A stretch of 64,000 bases of DNA from Novosphingobium sp. Lineage in GTDB: Bacteria; Pseudomonadota; Alphaproteobacteria; Sphingomonadales; Sphingomonadaceae. Positions 43,880 through 54,140 of the stretch are shown piece after piece (within the stretch, counting starts at the first letter, position 1; every line of letters begins with the position of its first letter). The notes beneath the pieces are model-generated. The model did not search any database, was not told the origin of the DNA, and saw nothing but the letters and a program-made list of their open reading frames with translations. Both the position numbers and the translations under genes were made by a program. Where the stretch lies: assembly GCA_024236215.1 (NCBI GenBank), contig JACKKX010000002.1:496001-560000 (forward strand), in the 5' to 3' direction.

Positions 43880-46800
43880 GCCATCTGCTCGATCGCCTGA
43901 CCTTTTTCCGGCAGGCCAAACAGCCCTTTTCCGATGGTCACGGGGTCACCACCAACCAGAACCGCGACTGGGAGGACAGCTATCGCAAGCGCTGGCAGCA
44001 CGACAAGATCGTGCGCTCCACGCATGGCGTGAACTGCACCGGCTCGTGCAGCTGGAAGATCTACGTGAAGGGCGGGATCATCACTTGGGAAACCCAGCAG
44101 ACCGATTACCCGCGCACCCGGCCCGATCTGCCCAACCACGAACCGCGCGGCTGCCCGCGGGGAGCGAGCTACAGCTGGTATATCTATTCCGCACAGCGGC
44201 TGAAATATCCGATGGTGCGTTCGCGCCTGCTCAAGCTGTGGCGCGAAGCGCGGGCGATACGTACCCCGGTTGCGGCTTGGGCATCGATTGTCGAAGATCC
44301 CGCCAAGCGCAAAAGTTATACCGCGATCCGCGGCCATGGCGGTTTCGTCCGCTCGACCTGGGACGAGGTCAACGAGATTATCGCGGCGGCCAACGCCTAT
44401 ACCGCCAAGACCTACGGGCCGGACCGCGTGATCGGCTTCTCCCCCATTCCGGCCATGTCGATGGTCAGCTATGCTGCCGGGTCGCGCTACCTGTCGCTGC
44501 TCGGCGGCACCTGCATGTCGTTCTACGACTGGTATTGCGACTTGCCGCCGTCCTCCCCGCAGACCTGGGGCGAACAGACCGACGTTCCCGAAAGCGCCGA
44601 CTGGTATAATTCCGGCTTTCTGATGATGTGGGGATCGAACGTGCCGCAAACGCGCACGCCCGACGCCCATTTCATGACCGAGGCGCGTTATCGCGGGACC
44701 AAGGTCGCGGTGGTCAGCCCTGACTATGCCGAGGCAACCAAGTTCGCCGACCTGTGGCTCAACCCCAAGCAGGGCACCGACGCGGCGCTGGCGATGGCGA
44801 TGGGCCATGTCATCCTGCGCGAATATCATCTCGACCGGCAGGCCGAATATTTCGAGGATTACTGCCGCAAATATTCCGACATGCCGATGCTGGTGCGGCT
44901 GGTGCCGGGCAAGGGCGGGCTCGTGCCCGAACGGCTGCTGCGCGCCTCCGATTTCAAGGGCGCGCTGGGAGAGACGAACAACCCCGAATGGAAAACGGTC
45001 GCGATCGATGCCAAATCGGGCAAGCCAGTGGCACCCAACGGATCGGCTGGCTTTCGCTGGGGCGAGGAAGGCAAATGGAACCTCGAGGAGAAAGACAGCA
45101 AAGGCGCGGAAACCCATCTGCGCATGACTGCCATCCTCGACAGCGATCATGACGATGTGGTCGATGTCGCCTTCCCTTATTTCGGGAACCGCGAGCATGA
45201 CCATTTTCAGGGGACAGACCATCCGGACATTCTGAACCGCCGCGTCCCGGTGCGTGAAATTGCGCTGAAGGACGGCAAGGCGCTGGTGGCCACGGTGTTC
45301 GACCTGTTCTGCGCGAACTATGGTCTCGACCGGGGTCTGGGCGGCAGCCATGTCGCGCGCGATTACAATGAAAATGTGCCCTATACCCCCGCATGGGCGG
45401 AAAAGATCACCGGGGTGCCGGCCGACCACATCATCACCACCGCGCGCGAATTTGCGTCCAATGCCGAAGTGACCAAGGGCAAGTCGATGGTCATCCTCGG
45501 GGCCGGTCTCAACCACTGGTACCATATGGACATGAACTACCGCGGCATCATCAACCTGTTAGTGATGTGCGGTTGCGTCGGCCAATCGGGCGGCGGTTGG
45601 TCGCATTATGTCGGACAGGAAAAGCTGCGCCCGCAAACCGGGTGGACAGCACTGGCCTTTGCGCTCGACTGGAATCGCCCACCGCGCCACATGAATTCGA
45701 CCAGCTTCTTCTATGCGCATACCGACCAGTGGCGCTATGAAACGCTGAATGTTGAGGAGATCCTCTCTCCGACAGCGCCCGAGGGTGACTGGGACGCCAG
45801 CCTGATCGACTATAACGCCCGCGCCGAACGCATGGGTTGGCTGCCATCCGCACCGCAGCTCAAGACCAATCCGTTGGCCGTCGGCAAGGCGGCGAAGGCA
45901 TCGGGCAAGGACCCGAAGGACTATGTTGCTGCGGCGCTAAAGGCGGGTGAGCTGGAACTGTCCTGCCTTGACCCCGATGATCCCGCCAACTGGCCGCGCA
46001 ACATGTTCGTGTGGCGCTCCAACCTGCTCGGTTCATCGGGCAAGGGCCACGAATATTTCCTCAAGCACCTGCTCGGCACGGCGCATGGGGTGCAGGGCAA
46101 GGATCTCGGCGAAACCGGGGCTCAGAAACCCAGAGAGGTGAAATGGCATGACGAGGCGCCCAAAGGGAAACTCGATCTGCTGGTCACGCTCGATTTCCGC
46201 ATGTCGACCACCTGCGTCTATTCCGACATCGTGCTGCCGACCGCGAGCTGGTATGAAAAGGACGATCTGAACACGTCCGACATGCACCCGTTCATCCACC
46301 CCTTGTCGGCGGCGGTCGACCCAGTTTGGGAATCGCGCAGCGACTGGGATATTTACAAGGGCATCGCCAAGAAATTTTCGGAAGTTGCACCCGAAGTGCT
46401 GGGTGTCGAACAGGATCTGGTGCTGACCCCGATCCAGCACGACAGCCCCAACGAAATTGCCCAGCCTTTCGATGTCGCCGACTGGGGCAAGGGCGATGTC
46501 GACCCCATTCCGGGCAAGACGATGGCAACCGTCGCACTGGTCGAACGCGACTATCCCAATCTCTACAATCGCTTCACTGCGCTTGGGCCGCTGATGGAAA
46601 AAGTCGGCAATGGCGGCAAGGGCATCGGCTGGAACACCAATCATGAAGTGGACAATCTGCGCAAGCTCAATGGCACGGTGCCGCACGAAGGTCCGACCAA
46701 GGGCATGGCGCAGATCGACACCGCGATTGACGCCGCCGAAGTCATCCTGATGCTGGCACCTGAAACCAATGGCGAAGTCGCAGTGAAGGCGTGGGCGGAC

Positions 46801-47613
46801 CTGTCGAAGAAGACCGGGCGCGACCACACCCATCTCGCCCTGCCCAAGGAAGAGGAGAAAATCCGCTTCCGCGACATTCAGGCCCAGCCGCGCAAGATTA
46901 TTTCCTCGCCGACCTGGTCGGGGCTGGAAAGCGAGCATGTCTGCTACAACGCCGGTTACACCAATGTGCACGAGCTGATCCCCTGGCGGACGCTTACCGG
47001 ACGGCAACAGCTCTATCAGGATCACAAGTGGATGCGCGCCTTTGGCGAAGGCTTCTGCGTCTATCGCCCGCCGATTGACACCAAGGCGGTCAAACCAATG
47101 CTCGATGAGGCCAAGGATGCACCGCACGTCATCCTGAACTTCATCACCCCGCACCAGAAATGGGGCATCCATTCGACCTATACCGACAATCTGCTGATGC
47201 TGACATTGTCGCGCGGCGGGCCAATCGTATGGATGAGCGAGGTCGATGCCGCCAAGGCCGGTCTGGTCGACAATGACTGGGTCGAAACTTTCAACAGCAA
47301 TGGTGCGCTGGTGGCCCGGGTGGTCGTCTCTCAGCGCATGAAGGAAGGCACCCTGTTCATGTATCACGCGCAGGAGAAGATCGTGAACGTTCCCGGCTCG
47401 CCGCTCACCGGTCAGCGCGGCGGCATTCACAACAGCGTGACGCGCGCGGTGCTGAAACCGACGCACATGATCGGCGGCTATGTCCAACTGGCCTATGGCT
47501 TCAACTATTACGGGACGGTCGGTTCCAACCGTGACGAATATGTGATCGTCCGCAAACTGTCGAAGGTCGACTGGCTCGAAGGGGCCTTGGCCGAAGGGGA
47601 GCACGCAGCATGA
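43876..47613 (+). CDS. narG: Respiratory nitrate reductase alpha subunit NarG
   Basis: A protein of 1245 aa, standard length. It reduces nitrate to nitrite at a bis-MGD molybdenum centre facing the cytoplasm. The FS0 cluster ligands are His50, Cys54 and Cys58 (HGVNCTGSC) and Cys93 (RGCPRGASYSWY), one residue offset from E. coli. The Mo-coordinating Asp lies in SFYDWYCDLPP near 217-225, followed by the family hallmark QTWGEQTDVPESADWYNS. The N-terminus SYRKRWQHD is the usual vestigial twin-arginine-like region. ATG at 43876 overlaps the narK stop. Confidence 0.97.
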   Translation: MSHLLDRLTFFRQAKQPFSDGHGVTTNQNRDWEDSYRKRWQHDKIVRSTHGVNCTGSCSWKIYVKGGIITWETQQTDYPRTRPDLPNHEPRGCPRGASYSWYIYSAQRLKYPMVRSRLLKLWREARAIRTPVAAWASIVEDPAKRKSYTAIRGHGGFVRSTWDEVNEIIAAANAYTAKTYGPDRVIGFSPIPAMSMVSYAAGSRYLSLLGGTCMSFYDWYCDLPPSSPQTWGEQTDVPESADWYNSGFLMMWGSNVPQTRTPDAHFMTEARYRGTKVAVVSPDYAEATKFADLWLNPKQGTDAALAMAMGHVILREYHLDRQAEYFEDYCRKYSDMPMLVRLVPGKGGLVPERLLRASDFKGALGETNNPEWKTVAIDAKSGKPVAPNGSAGFRWGEEGKWNLEEKDSKGAETHLRMTAILDSDHDDVVDVAFPYFGNREHDHFQGTDHPDILNRRVPVREIALKDGKALVATVFDLFCANYGLDRGLGGSHVARDYNENVPYTPAWAEKITGVPADHIITTAREFASNAEVTKGKSMVILGAGLNHWYHMDMNYRGIINLLVMCGCVGQSGGGWSHYVGQEKLRPQTGWTALAFALDWNRPPRHMNSTSFFYAHTDQWRYETLNVEEILSPTAPEGDWDASLIDYNARAERMGWLPSAPQLKTNPLAVGKAAKASGKDPKDYVAAALKAGELELSCLDPDDPANWPRNMFVWRSNLLGSSGKGHEYFLKHLLGTAHGVQGKDLGETGAQKPREVKWHDEAPKGKLDLLVTLDFRMSTTCVYSDIVLPTASWYEKDDLNTSDMHPFIHPLSAAVDPVWESRSDWDIYKGIAKKFSEVAPEVLGVEQDLVLTPIQHDSPNEIAQPFDVADWGKGDVDPIPGKTMATVALVERDYPNLYNRFTALGPLMEKVGNGGKGIGWNTNHEVDNLRKLNGTVPHEGPTKGMAQIDTAIDAAEVILMLAPETNGEVAVKAWADLSKKTGRDHTHLALPKEEEKIRFRDIQAQPRKIISSPTWSGLESEHVCYNAGYTNVHELIPWRTLTGRQQLYQDHKWMRAFGEGFCVYRPPIDTKAVKPMLDEAKDAPHVILNFITPHQKWGIHSTYTDNLLMLTLSRGGPIVWMSEVDAAKAGLVDNDWVETFNSNGALVARVVVSQRMKEGTLFMYHAQEKIVNVPGSPLTGQRGGIHNSVTRAVLKPTHMIGGYVQLAYGFNYYGTVGSNRDEYVIVRKLSKVDWLEGALAEGEHAA

Positions 47614-49151
47614 AAATCCGCGCGCAAATCGGCAAGGTTCTGAACCTCGACAAATGCATCGGTTGCCACACCTGTTCGGTCACGTGCAAGAACGTGTGGA
47701 CCAGCCGCGAAGGCATGGAATATGCTTGGTTCAACAATGTCGAAACCAAACCCGGCATCGGTTATCCCAAGGATTGGGAGAACCAGAAGCGCTGGAACGG
47801 CGGCTGGGTGCGAACGCCCGGCGGATCAATCCGCCCCCGGATGGGCGGCAAATGGCGGATGTTGGCGAAGATCTTCGCCAATCCCGATCTGCCGGAAATC
47901 GACGACTATTATGAACCCTTCACCTTCGATTATGCCCACCTGCAAAAGGCGGGCGAGAGCAAGGCTTTCCCTACCGCGCGTCCGCGCAGCCTGATTTCGG
48001 GAGAACGGATCGAAAAGATCCAGTGGGGTCCGAACTGGGAAGAAATCCTGGGCGGCGAATTCGCCAAGCGCTCGGAGGATTACAACTTCGAAGGGGTGCA
48101 GAAGGACATCTACGGGCAGTTCGAAAACACCTTTATGATGTATCTGCCTAGGTTGTGCGAACATTGCCTCAACCCGACCTGCGTCGCCGCCTGCCCATCA
48201 GGCGCGATCTACAAGCGCGAGGAAGACGGGATCGTCCTGATCGATCAGGAAGCGTGCCGAGGCTGGCGCATGTGTGTATCCGGCTGTCCGTACAAGAAGA
48301 TCTACTACAATTGGAAAACCGGCAAATCGGAAAAGTGCATCTTCTGCTACCCGCGCATAGAGGCGGGGCAGCCGACGGTGTGCAGCGAAACCTGCGTCGG
48401 GCGCATCCGCTATCTCGGCGTGATGCTGTATGATGCCGACCGGATCGAAGCGGCGGCTTCGGCCGAGAATGTCGAGGATCTGTATCAGGCGCAGCTCGAT
48501 ATTTTCCTCGATCCCAACGATCCACAGGTGATCGAACAGGCGCGCCGGGATGGCGTGCCGGAAGCCTGGCTGGAGGCCGCACGGCATTCGCCGGTCTACA
48601 AGATGGCGATGGAGTGGAAGGTCGCCTTCCCGCTCCACCCCGAATATCGCACGCTGCCGATGGTGTGGTACGTACCGCCGCTGTCGCCGATCAATGCTGC
48701 GGCAAGCGCCGGGCAGATTTCGGTCAACAACAACATGCCCGACATCCGCAGCTTGCGTATCCCGCTCAAGTATCTCGCCAACCTGCTGACCGCGGGTGAC
48801 GAGGAGCCGGTCGCCGCCGGTCTGGAACGGATGCTGGCCATGCGCGCCTATATGCGCGCAAAGACGGTCGACGGAGTGCACAATGAGAGCATTGCGACCG
48901 CCGTCGGCCTGACAGGCGCGCAGATCGAGGACATGTACAAGGTAATGGCGCTGGCGGATTATGAAGACCGCTTCGTCATTCCGACCGGCCATCGCGAAGA
49001 TGCCGAAGACATGTTCGAAGAGCGCGGCTCATGCGGCTTTTCCTTTGGCAATGGCTGTTCGGGCGGCACGAGCGAGAGCAACTTGTTCGGCGCACCCGCG
49101 CGCAAGAAGCTGCAAACACCGACTCCCCATATTGCGAAGGAGGCGTTTTGA
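47610..49151 (+). CDS. narH: Respiratory nitrate reductase beta subunit NarH
   Basis: A protein of 513 aa that passes electrons from NarI heme to NarG through four Fe-S clusters. Cys groups are CIGCHTCSVTCKNVW (near 16), CEHCLNPTCVAACPSG (near 184), CRGWRMCVSGCPYKK (near 217) and CIFCYPRIEAGQPTVCSETC (near 244). The third group has Trp where a Cys would be, as in E. coli, fitting the [3Fe-4S] cluster. It overlaps narG and narJ. Confidence 0.97.
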   Translation: MKIRAQIGKVLNLDKCIGCHTCSVTCKNVWTSREGMEYAWFNNVETKPGIGYPKDWENQKRWNGGWVRTPGGSIRPRMGGKWRMLAKIFANPDLPEIDDYYEPFTFDYAHLQKAGESKAFPTARPRSLISGERIEKIQWGPNWEEILGGEFAKRSEDYNFEGVQKDIYGQFENTFMMYLPRLCEHCLNPTCVAACPSGAIYKREEDGIVLIDQEACRGWRMCVSGCPYKKIYYNWKTGKSEKCIFCYPRIEAGQPTVCSETCVGRIRYLGVMLYDADRIEAAASAENVEDLYQAQLDIFLDPNDPQVIEQARRDGVPEAWLEAARHSPVYKMAMEWKVAFPLHPEYRTLPMVWYVPPLSPINAAASAGQISVNNNMPDIRSLRIPLKYLANLLTAGDEEPVAAGLERMLAMRAYMRAKTVDGVHNESIATAVGLTGAQIEDMYKVMALADYEDRFVIPTGHREDAEDMFEERGSCGFSFGNGCSGGTSESNLFGAPARKKLQTPTPHIAKEAF

Positions 49152-49858
49152 TGAAGAGCCTGCATCTCTTTTCGCTGTTGCTCAGCTATCCGACCCAAGA
49201 CCTGCAAGCCGTGTGCAGCGAAATCCGCGATCGCTTGTCAGCGGACAAGAGCCTGCCGCCCGACACCGCCAAGCGGCTGCATCCGTTGCTGACCCGTCTG
49301 GCGGCCAGTGACGTTTACGATGCGCAGGAAGCCTATGTGGAACTGTTCGATCGCGGGCGGGCGCACAGCCTGCACCTGTTCGAACACGTGCATGGCGAAA
49401 GCCGCGATCGCGGTCAGGCGATGGTGGACCTGCGCCAGCGCTATCTGGACGGGGGGCTGGAACCGCAGGGGAACGAACTGCCCGACTATCTCCCGCTGTT
49501 CCTCGACTATTGCTCGACATTGCCCGATCCGCTGGCCCGCGAGACCTTGGCCGAACCGGGTGTCGTGCTGATCGCGCTGGCGGCGCGGCTGGCCGAGAAG
49601 CAGTCGGATTATTCAGCGCTGTTCGAATTGCTGTGCGACATTGCGGGGCTGGAAATGGATGAGGAAGCGGCCAACTCCCTGCCGCCTGCAGAAGATCCCG
49701 AAACGCTCGAGGAACTGGATGCGCAGTGGGAGGAAGAGGAAATCCGCTTCACCGCCGATGCTGCACCCGACCCCAACGCTGCCTGCCCGCAGGTGAGTGC
49801 CATTCTCGACCGGATGCGCGCGCCCGCGCCTGTCGATACCGCAAATCAGAGGAATTGA
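49151..49858 (+). CDS. narJ: Nitrate reductase assembly chaperone NarJ
   Basis: A protein of 235 aa of the TorD/NarJ fold. Typical segments are LHLFSLLLSYPTQDL at the start, EAYVELFDRGRAHSLHLFEHVHGESRDRGQAM at ~57-88, and NELPDYLPLFLDYCSTLP near 109. It binds NarG to allow cofactor insertion and is not part of the final enzyme. The start ATG overlaps the narH stop by one base (TGATG). The C-terminus is acidic. Confidence 0.94.
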   Translation: MKSLHLFSLLLSYPTQDLQAVCSEIRDRLSADKSLPPDTAKRLHPLLTRLAASDVYDAQEAYVELFDRGRAHSLHLFEHVHGESRDRGQAMVDLRQRYLDGGLEPQGNELPDYLPLFLDYCSTLPDPLARETLAEPGVVLIALAARLAEKQSDYSALFELLCDIAGLEMDEEAANSLPPAEDPETLEELDAQWEEEEIRFTADAAPDPNAACPQVSAILDRMRAPAPVDTANQRN

Positions 49859-49861
49859 GCC

Positions 49862-50563
49862 ATGGACGCCTTCATCAACCATCTGCTCTACGGCGTGTAT
49901 CCTTATATCGCTCTGGCGGTACTGGCGATCGGTTCCATTATCCGCTTTGACCGCGAACCCTATAGTTGGCGGTCCGGGTCCAGCCAGTTGTTGCGCCGCA
50001 AGCAGCTGATTTGGGGCTCGGTGCTGTTCCATGTCGGCGTGCTGTTCATCTTCTTCGGCCACCTTGTCGGCCTGTTGACGCCCATCGCCCTGTTTGATGC
50101 ACTCGGGATCAGCCACGGTGCCAAGCAGCTGCTCGCGATCATCGCGGGCGGGATCGCCGGTGTTATGGCGATTGTTGGCGCCACCCTGCTGATCCATCGG
50201 CGCTTTTTCGACCCAAGGGTGCGCGCAGCATCAACCTTCAGCGACAACATGATCATTCTGATCCTGTGGGTTCAGCTGGCGTTGGGGCTGGCCACCATTC
50301 CGCTCTCGGCAGGCCACCTGGATGGCAGCGAAATGGTCAAATTCATGAGCTGGGCACAGGGCATCTTCACCTTCCGCAGCGGTGCCGCAGACCACATCAG
50401 CGAGGTGCACATCATCTTCAAACTGCATCTGTTCCTGGGCTTGACGATCCTGCTGCTGTTTCCCTTTACCCGCCTCGTTCACATGCTCAGCGCGCCGGTG
50501 CGCTATCTGTGGCGCGGCGGCTATCAGATCGTCCGGTCGCGGCGGAGCCTGAGCCATGGCTGA
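49862..50563 (+). CDS. narI: Nitrate reductase gamma subunit NarI
   Basis: A protein of 233 aa with five membrane helices and two b-type hemes. Heme ligands are candidates in SVLFHVGVLFIFFGHLVGLL (two His, ~54-73) and in HISEVHIIFKLHLFLGLTIL and TRLVHMLSAP near 180-215. It oxidises quinol at the periplasmic side and passes electrons to NarH. It starts 3 nt after narJ and overlaps the ppiC gene by 8 nt. Confidence 0.95.
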   Translation: MDAFINHLLYGVYPYIALAVLAIGSIIRFDREPYSWRSGSSQLLRRKQLIWGSVLFHVGVLFIFFGHLVGLLTPIALFDALGISHGAKQLLAIIAGGIAGVMAIVGATLLIHRRFFDPRVRAASTFSDNMIILILWVQLALGLATIPLSAGHLDGSEMVKFMSWAQGIFTFRSGAADHISEVHIIFKLHLFLGLTILLLFPFTRLVHMLSAPVRYLWRGGYQIVRSRRSLSHG

Positions 50564-51368
50564 GGTCATCGAACGCACCGCCGTTATGGTCGGCGGGGTT
50601 GAAATCCCTCCCGCCGACATCGCTGCCGAAGCGCAGAACCATCCCGCCCCCGATGCGGACACCGCGTGGCACGAAGCGGCCAAGGCGCTCGCCATACGCC
50701 AGCTGTTGCTGGCCGAGGCAGACCGATTGGGTATCGACGCAACAGAGCGGCGCGATGCGCAAGGACAGGCGCTCGCGCCGGATGATGCCCGCATCGACGC
50801 GCTGCTTGCCCGGCAAGTGGCGGTGCCGCAGGCAACCGCAGAAGAGGCGCGCCGCTACTATGATCGCCATCAGGCGCGTTTTGCCAGCGAGACGCTGATC
50901 GAGGCCGAGCACATCCTGTTTTCCGCCAATCCATCGGATGAATTCGCCTACAGTCTCGCCGTTGGCGATGCGCGCATGGCGATCCGTGCAGTTCAGGCCG
51001 ACCCTTCGGCCTTTGGCGATCTGGCAGAGTCAAAATCGGCATGCCCCTCAAAGGACCAGAGCGGCAAGCTGGGTCAGATCGGTCGGGGGCAAACCGTCCC
51101 CGAATTTGAGGAAGCCTTGTTTACGCTGGGTGAGGGCGAACTCTTCGCGGAGCCGGTGCGCACGCGCTTTGGCGTTCACGTTATTCGCGCCGGACGCCGC
51201 GCGGAAGGTCAGCAATTGCCCTTCGAGGCGGTGGAACCAAGCATCCGCGACTATCTGGAGGAAGCGAGCACACGCAAGGCGATGGCGCAATATCTCTCCA
51301 TTCTGGCCAGCCAGACCACGGTCAAGGGTGTCGATTTGCCGATCGCCGAAGGGCCGCTTGTCCAGTGA
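50556..51368 (+). CDS. PpiC-type (parvulin) peptidyl-prolyl isomerase of the nar operon
   Basis: A protein of 270 aa with an N-terminal helical SurA/NifM-like part and a C-terminal rotamase domain (~115-235) including IEAEHILFSANPSDEF, QSGKLGQIGRGQTVPEFEEALF and TRFGVHVIRAGRR. No signal peptide is seen, so it probably works in the cytoplasm, perhaps on NarGH. The order narI-ppiC-moaA matches the Pseudomonas aeruginosa narK1K2GHJI cluster as I recall it. It overlaps narI and moaA. Confidence 0.88.
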   Translation: MAEVIERTAVMVGGVEIPPADIAAEAQNHPAPDADTAWHEAAKALAIRQLLLAEADRLGIDATERRDAQGQALAPDDARIDALLARQVAVPQATAEEARRYYDRHQARFASETLIEAEHILFSANPSDEFAYSLAVGDARMAIRAVQADPSAFGDLAESKSACPSKDQSGKLGQIGRGQTVPEFEEALFTLGEGELFAEPVRTRFGVHVIRAGRRAEGQQLPFEAVEPSIRDYLEEASTRKAMAQYLSILASQTTVKGVDLPIAEGPLVQ

Positions 51369-52399
51369 CAGAACTACGCATCCCGGACCGGTTGCTGGAG
51401 CCGACGACGGAGCGGGCATCCCCCGTGCTGACCGATGCCATCGGGCGGCGGTTCGAATATCTCCGCCTGTCGCTGACCGACGTCTGCAATTTCCGCTGCA
51501 CCTATTGCCTGCCCGACGGCTATCGCAAAGTGGCGGGGCGCGCGCCCGATCTGTCGCTTGACGAAATCCGCTGCGCGGTGACGGCCTTTGCCCGCCTGGG
51601 GCTGTGGAAAGTGCGGCTGACAGGCGGCGAGCCGACGCTGCGGCCCGATTTCACAAGCGTCGCGAAAGCGGTTGCAGCGGTGCCTGGCATCCGCCGCGTA
51701 GCCATGACCACCAATGGCTACCGCCTGGCAGAGCGCGCAGCTGAATGGCGCGATGCCGGGATCAGCGCGATCAATATCAGCGTCGATTCGCTCGACCCCG
51801 CCCGCTTTGCGTCGATCACCGGGCATGACCGGCTGGAAGAGGTGCTGCGCGGCGTTGCCGCGGCCAAGGCGGCGGGTTTTGACAGCATCAAGCTCAACGC
51901 GGTGCTGATGCGCGGTGTGAATGACGATGAACTGGCGGCGATGGTGGCCTTTGTGCAGGACCATGATCTGTCGCTGCGCTTTATCGAGGTGATGCGCACC
52001 AACGACAATGCCGCGTTTTTCCGGGAGCGCCATGTCGCGGGTCAAAGCGTCATCGCGCGGCTGGAAGCGGCGGGCTGGACGCGAATTGCACGTGCAGTAG
52101 GAGCCGGACCGGCGGTCGAATATGCCCATCCCGATGCCAGCGGACGGATCGGCATCATCGCACCTTACGCAAGGGATTTCTGTGCGAGTTGCAACCGGTT
52201 GCGGCTGTCGAGCGACGGCAAGCTGCACCTGTGCCTGTTCGGTGATGGCGGACTGGATCTGCGGCCCTTGCTGCAGGAAGGCGCTGAAGCAGCGCTGTCT
52301 GAACGCATCGCTGCCTTGACGGCGACCAAAGCGCCGGCTCACCGCCTGCATCAGGGTAGCAGCGGGGCAACCCCGCATCTGGCGTCGATCGGTGGATAG
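51365..52399 (+). CDS. moaA: GTP 3',8-cyclase MoaA
   Basis: A protein of 344 aa, radical SAM enzyme for the first step of molybdopterin synthesis. The N-terminal cluster is CNFRCTYCLPDGYRKV near 40; the C-terminal cluster is CASCNRLRLSSDGKLHLCLF near 275. The protein ends in Gly-Gly, the tail that MoaA inserts into its own active site. It starts in an ATGA-type overlap with ppiC. Confidence 0.95.
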   Translation: MTELRIPDRLLEPTTERASPVLTDAIGRRFEYLRLSLTDVCNFRCTYCLPDGYRKVAGRAPDLSLDEIRCAVTAFARLGLWKVRLTGGEPTLRPDFTSVAKAVAAVPGIRRVAMTTNGYRLAERAAEWRDAGISAINISVDSLDPARFASITGHDRLEEVLRGVAAAKAAGFDSIKLNAVLMRGVNDDELAAMVAFVQDHDLSLRFIEVMRTNDNAAFFRERHVAGQSVIARLEAAGWTRIARAVGAGPAVEYAHPDASGRIGIIAPYARDFCASCNRLRLSSDGKLHLCLFGDGGLDLRPLLQEGAEAALSERIAALTATKAPAHRLHQGSSGATPHLASIGG

Positions 52400-52661
52400 A
52401 GTTCGAGTGACTGAAGTGCAGATAGAGCTTTGCGGCCGACTGGCGGACCAACTCGGCCGACAAATATCCGCAGTCGTGCCCGATAGGGGGCTTGCGGTAG
52501 AAGGATTGCTGGCGACGCTTTCGACCACATTCCCCCCGCTGGAGGTGCCGATTGCCAGCGGGCGAATAAAGGTCTGCGTCAACGATGAGATCGTTTCTCA
52601 GGATTATGTCGTGCAACCGCAGGACGAGGTGGCCTTGTTCCCGCCCGTGTCCGGCGGATGA
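52392..52661 (+). CDS. moaD: Molybdopterin synthase small subunit MoaD
   Basis: A protein of 84-89 aa with the ubiquitin-like fold and the C-terminal Gly-Gly (FPPVSGG) that is thiocarboxylated to give sulfur to precursor Z. Starts are GTG at 52392 (MDRVRVTEVQIEL) or GTG at 52407 (MTEVQIELCGRL); I favour the latter by homology but keep the longer limit. The activating enzyme MoeB is not in the island. It overlaps moaE by 4 nt. Confidence 0.9.
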   Translation: MDRVRVTEVQIELCGRLADQLGRQISAVVPDRGLAVEGLLATLSTTFPPLEVPIASGRIKVCVNDEIVSQDYVVQPQDEVALFPPVSGG

Positions 52662-53128
52662 CCATGCGGGTTGAACTGGCGCTGGCTCCCTTTGATCCGG
52701 CCGAGCGACTGGCGGAATTTTCACGCACTGCCAGCTGGGCGGGAGCGATTGTCAGTTTTACCGGGCTGGCACGCTCTGCGGCGCGCGATGGCACGCTGGT
52801 GTCAGCCCTGGTGCTGGAAAGCTACCGAGGAGTTACGTTGGCGTCGATGCAGACGATCGCCGACGATGCGGCGGCGCGCTTTGACATCAGCGCGGCGGAC
52901 ATTGTGCACCGGGCGGGCACCATCGCGCCGGGCGAGCCGATTGTGTTTGTCGCCACTGCTTCGGCGCATCGCCGTGCTGCCTTCGAGGCCGCGGATTATC
53001 TGATGGACCGTTTGAAAACGGAGGCCATATTCTGGAAACGCGAAGAGGGGCCAGATGGCAACCGCTGGATCGAGCCGACCGCAGAGGATGAGGCTGACCG
53101 TGACCGCTGGAACAATCGACAGGATTAA
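52658..53128 (+). CDS. moaE: Molybdopterin synthase catalytic subunit MoaE
   Basis: A protein of 156 aa. The catalytic lysines are in DRLKTEAIFWKREEGPDGNRW near 114-134; the GAIVSFTGLAR segment near 28 and HRAGTIAPGEPIVFVATAS near 82 are typical. It forms the MoaD-MoaE heterotetramer that makes molybdopterin. The moaB gene starts 2 nt after the stop. Confidence 0.94.
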   Translation: MTMRVELALAPFDPAERLAEFSRTASWAGAIVSFTGLARSAARDGTLVSALVLESYRGVTLASMQTIADDAAARFDISAADIVHRAGTIAPGEPIVFVATASAHRRAAFEAADYLMDRLKTEAIFWKREEGPDGNRWIEPTAEDEADRDRWNNRQD

Positions 53129-53130
53129 TA

Positions 53131-53667
53131 ATGGCCGGAATTGACGAAACGCTCCCTTTCCACCCGCTCAACATCGCGGTGTTGACGGTGTCCGATACCC
53201 GCACCATGGAAACTGATACGTCTGGGGCGCTGCTGGCGGACCGGCTGGTCGGCGCAGGACACCAGCTGGCTGCACGCGCGATCGTGACCGATGATGTCGG
53301 CGCGATCCGCGCGCAGATGCAGGCATGGATCGCCGACCCCGCCGTCGACATCATCCTCTCGACCGGCGGCACGGGTTTTACTCCGCGCGATGTGACGCCC
53401 GAGGCGGTAATGCCGCTGCTGCGCCGGGTTATGGACGGGTTCAGCGTCGTGTTTCATCAGGCAAGTATGGGCACCATCGGCGTGTCGACGCTGCAATCAC
53501 GCGCCTTTGCCGGACAGGCGGAGGACACGTTCATCTTTTGCGTCCCCGGTTCGACGGGCGCCTGCCGCGATGCGTGGGATCTGGTTCTGGGGCTGGAGTT
53601 CGACAGCCGCTACCGCCCCTGTTCGATCGCGGGGCAGTTACCGCGTTTGCAGGATTTGTGCGCATGA
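53131..53667 (+). CDS. moaB: Molybdopterin adenylyltransferase MoaB (MogA-like)
   Basis: A protein of 178 aa with the MoCF_biosynth fold: [19 protein letters not shown] at the start, the [19 protein letters not shown] loop near 72-90, and [19 protein letters not shown] near 131. It adenylates molybdopterin before Mo insertion by MoeA, or is a MoaB paralog of MogA. The stop overlaps moaC. Confidence 0.93.
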   Translation: MAGIDETLPFHPLNIAVLTVSDTRTMETDTSGALLADRLVGAGHQLAARAIVTDDVGAIRAQMQAWIADPAVDIILSTGGTGFTPRDVTPEAVMPLLRRVMDGFSVVFHQASMGTIGVSTLQSRAFAGQAEDTFIFCVPGSTGACRDAWDLVLGLEFDSRYRPCSIAGQLPRLQDLCA

Positions 53668-54140
53668 GCGGACTGTCGCATCTGGATGGCGAGGGGCGGG
53701 CGCGGATGGTCGACGTCGGCGACAAGCCCGTCACCACGCGCAGGGCCGAAGCGCGCGCCGCGCTGCGCTGTAATCCGGCGACGTTGGCGGCGGTCCGGGC
53801 GGGCACGACACCGAAGGGCAGCGTTATTGCCACCGCAGAACTTGCGGGCGTGATGGCTGCCAAGCGCACGGCGGACCTCATCCCGCTGTGTCACCCGCTG
53901 GCGCTAACCAAGGTCGTTGTCGACATTGCCATAGACGACGCAATGCCTGGCTTTTCGATCCGCGCCGAGGTGCGCACCAGCGGGCAGACCGGGGTGGAGA
54001 TGGAGGCGCTGACCGCCGCGACGCTCGCCGCGCTGACGCTGTTCGACATGCTGAAGGCCATCGACCGGACGATGGTGATCGAGCAGGTTCGCATGACCGC
54101 CAAATCGGGTGGCCGTTCGGGCGACTGGACGGCGGCATGA
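53664..54140 (+). CDS. moaC: Cyclic pyranopterin monophosphate synthase MoaC
   Basis: A protein of 158 aa that completes formation of cPMP with MoaA. Motifs: [20 protein letters not shown] (~13-32), [20 protein letters not shown] (~66-85), and [19 protein letters not shown] near 112. ATG at 53664 overlaps the moaB stop, and its own stop overlaps moeA. Confidence 0.95.
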   Translation: MSGLSHLDGEGRARMVDVGDKPVTTRRAEARAALRCNPATLAAVRAGTTPKGSVIATAELAGVMAAKRTADLIPLCHPLALTKVVVDIAIDDAMPGFSIRAEVRTSGQTGVEMEALTAATLAALTLFDMLKAIDRTMVIEQVRMTAKSGGRSGDWTAA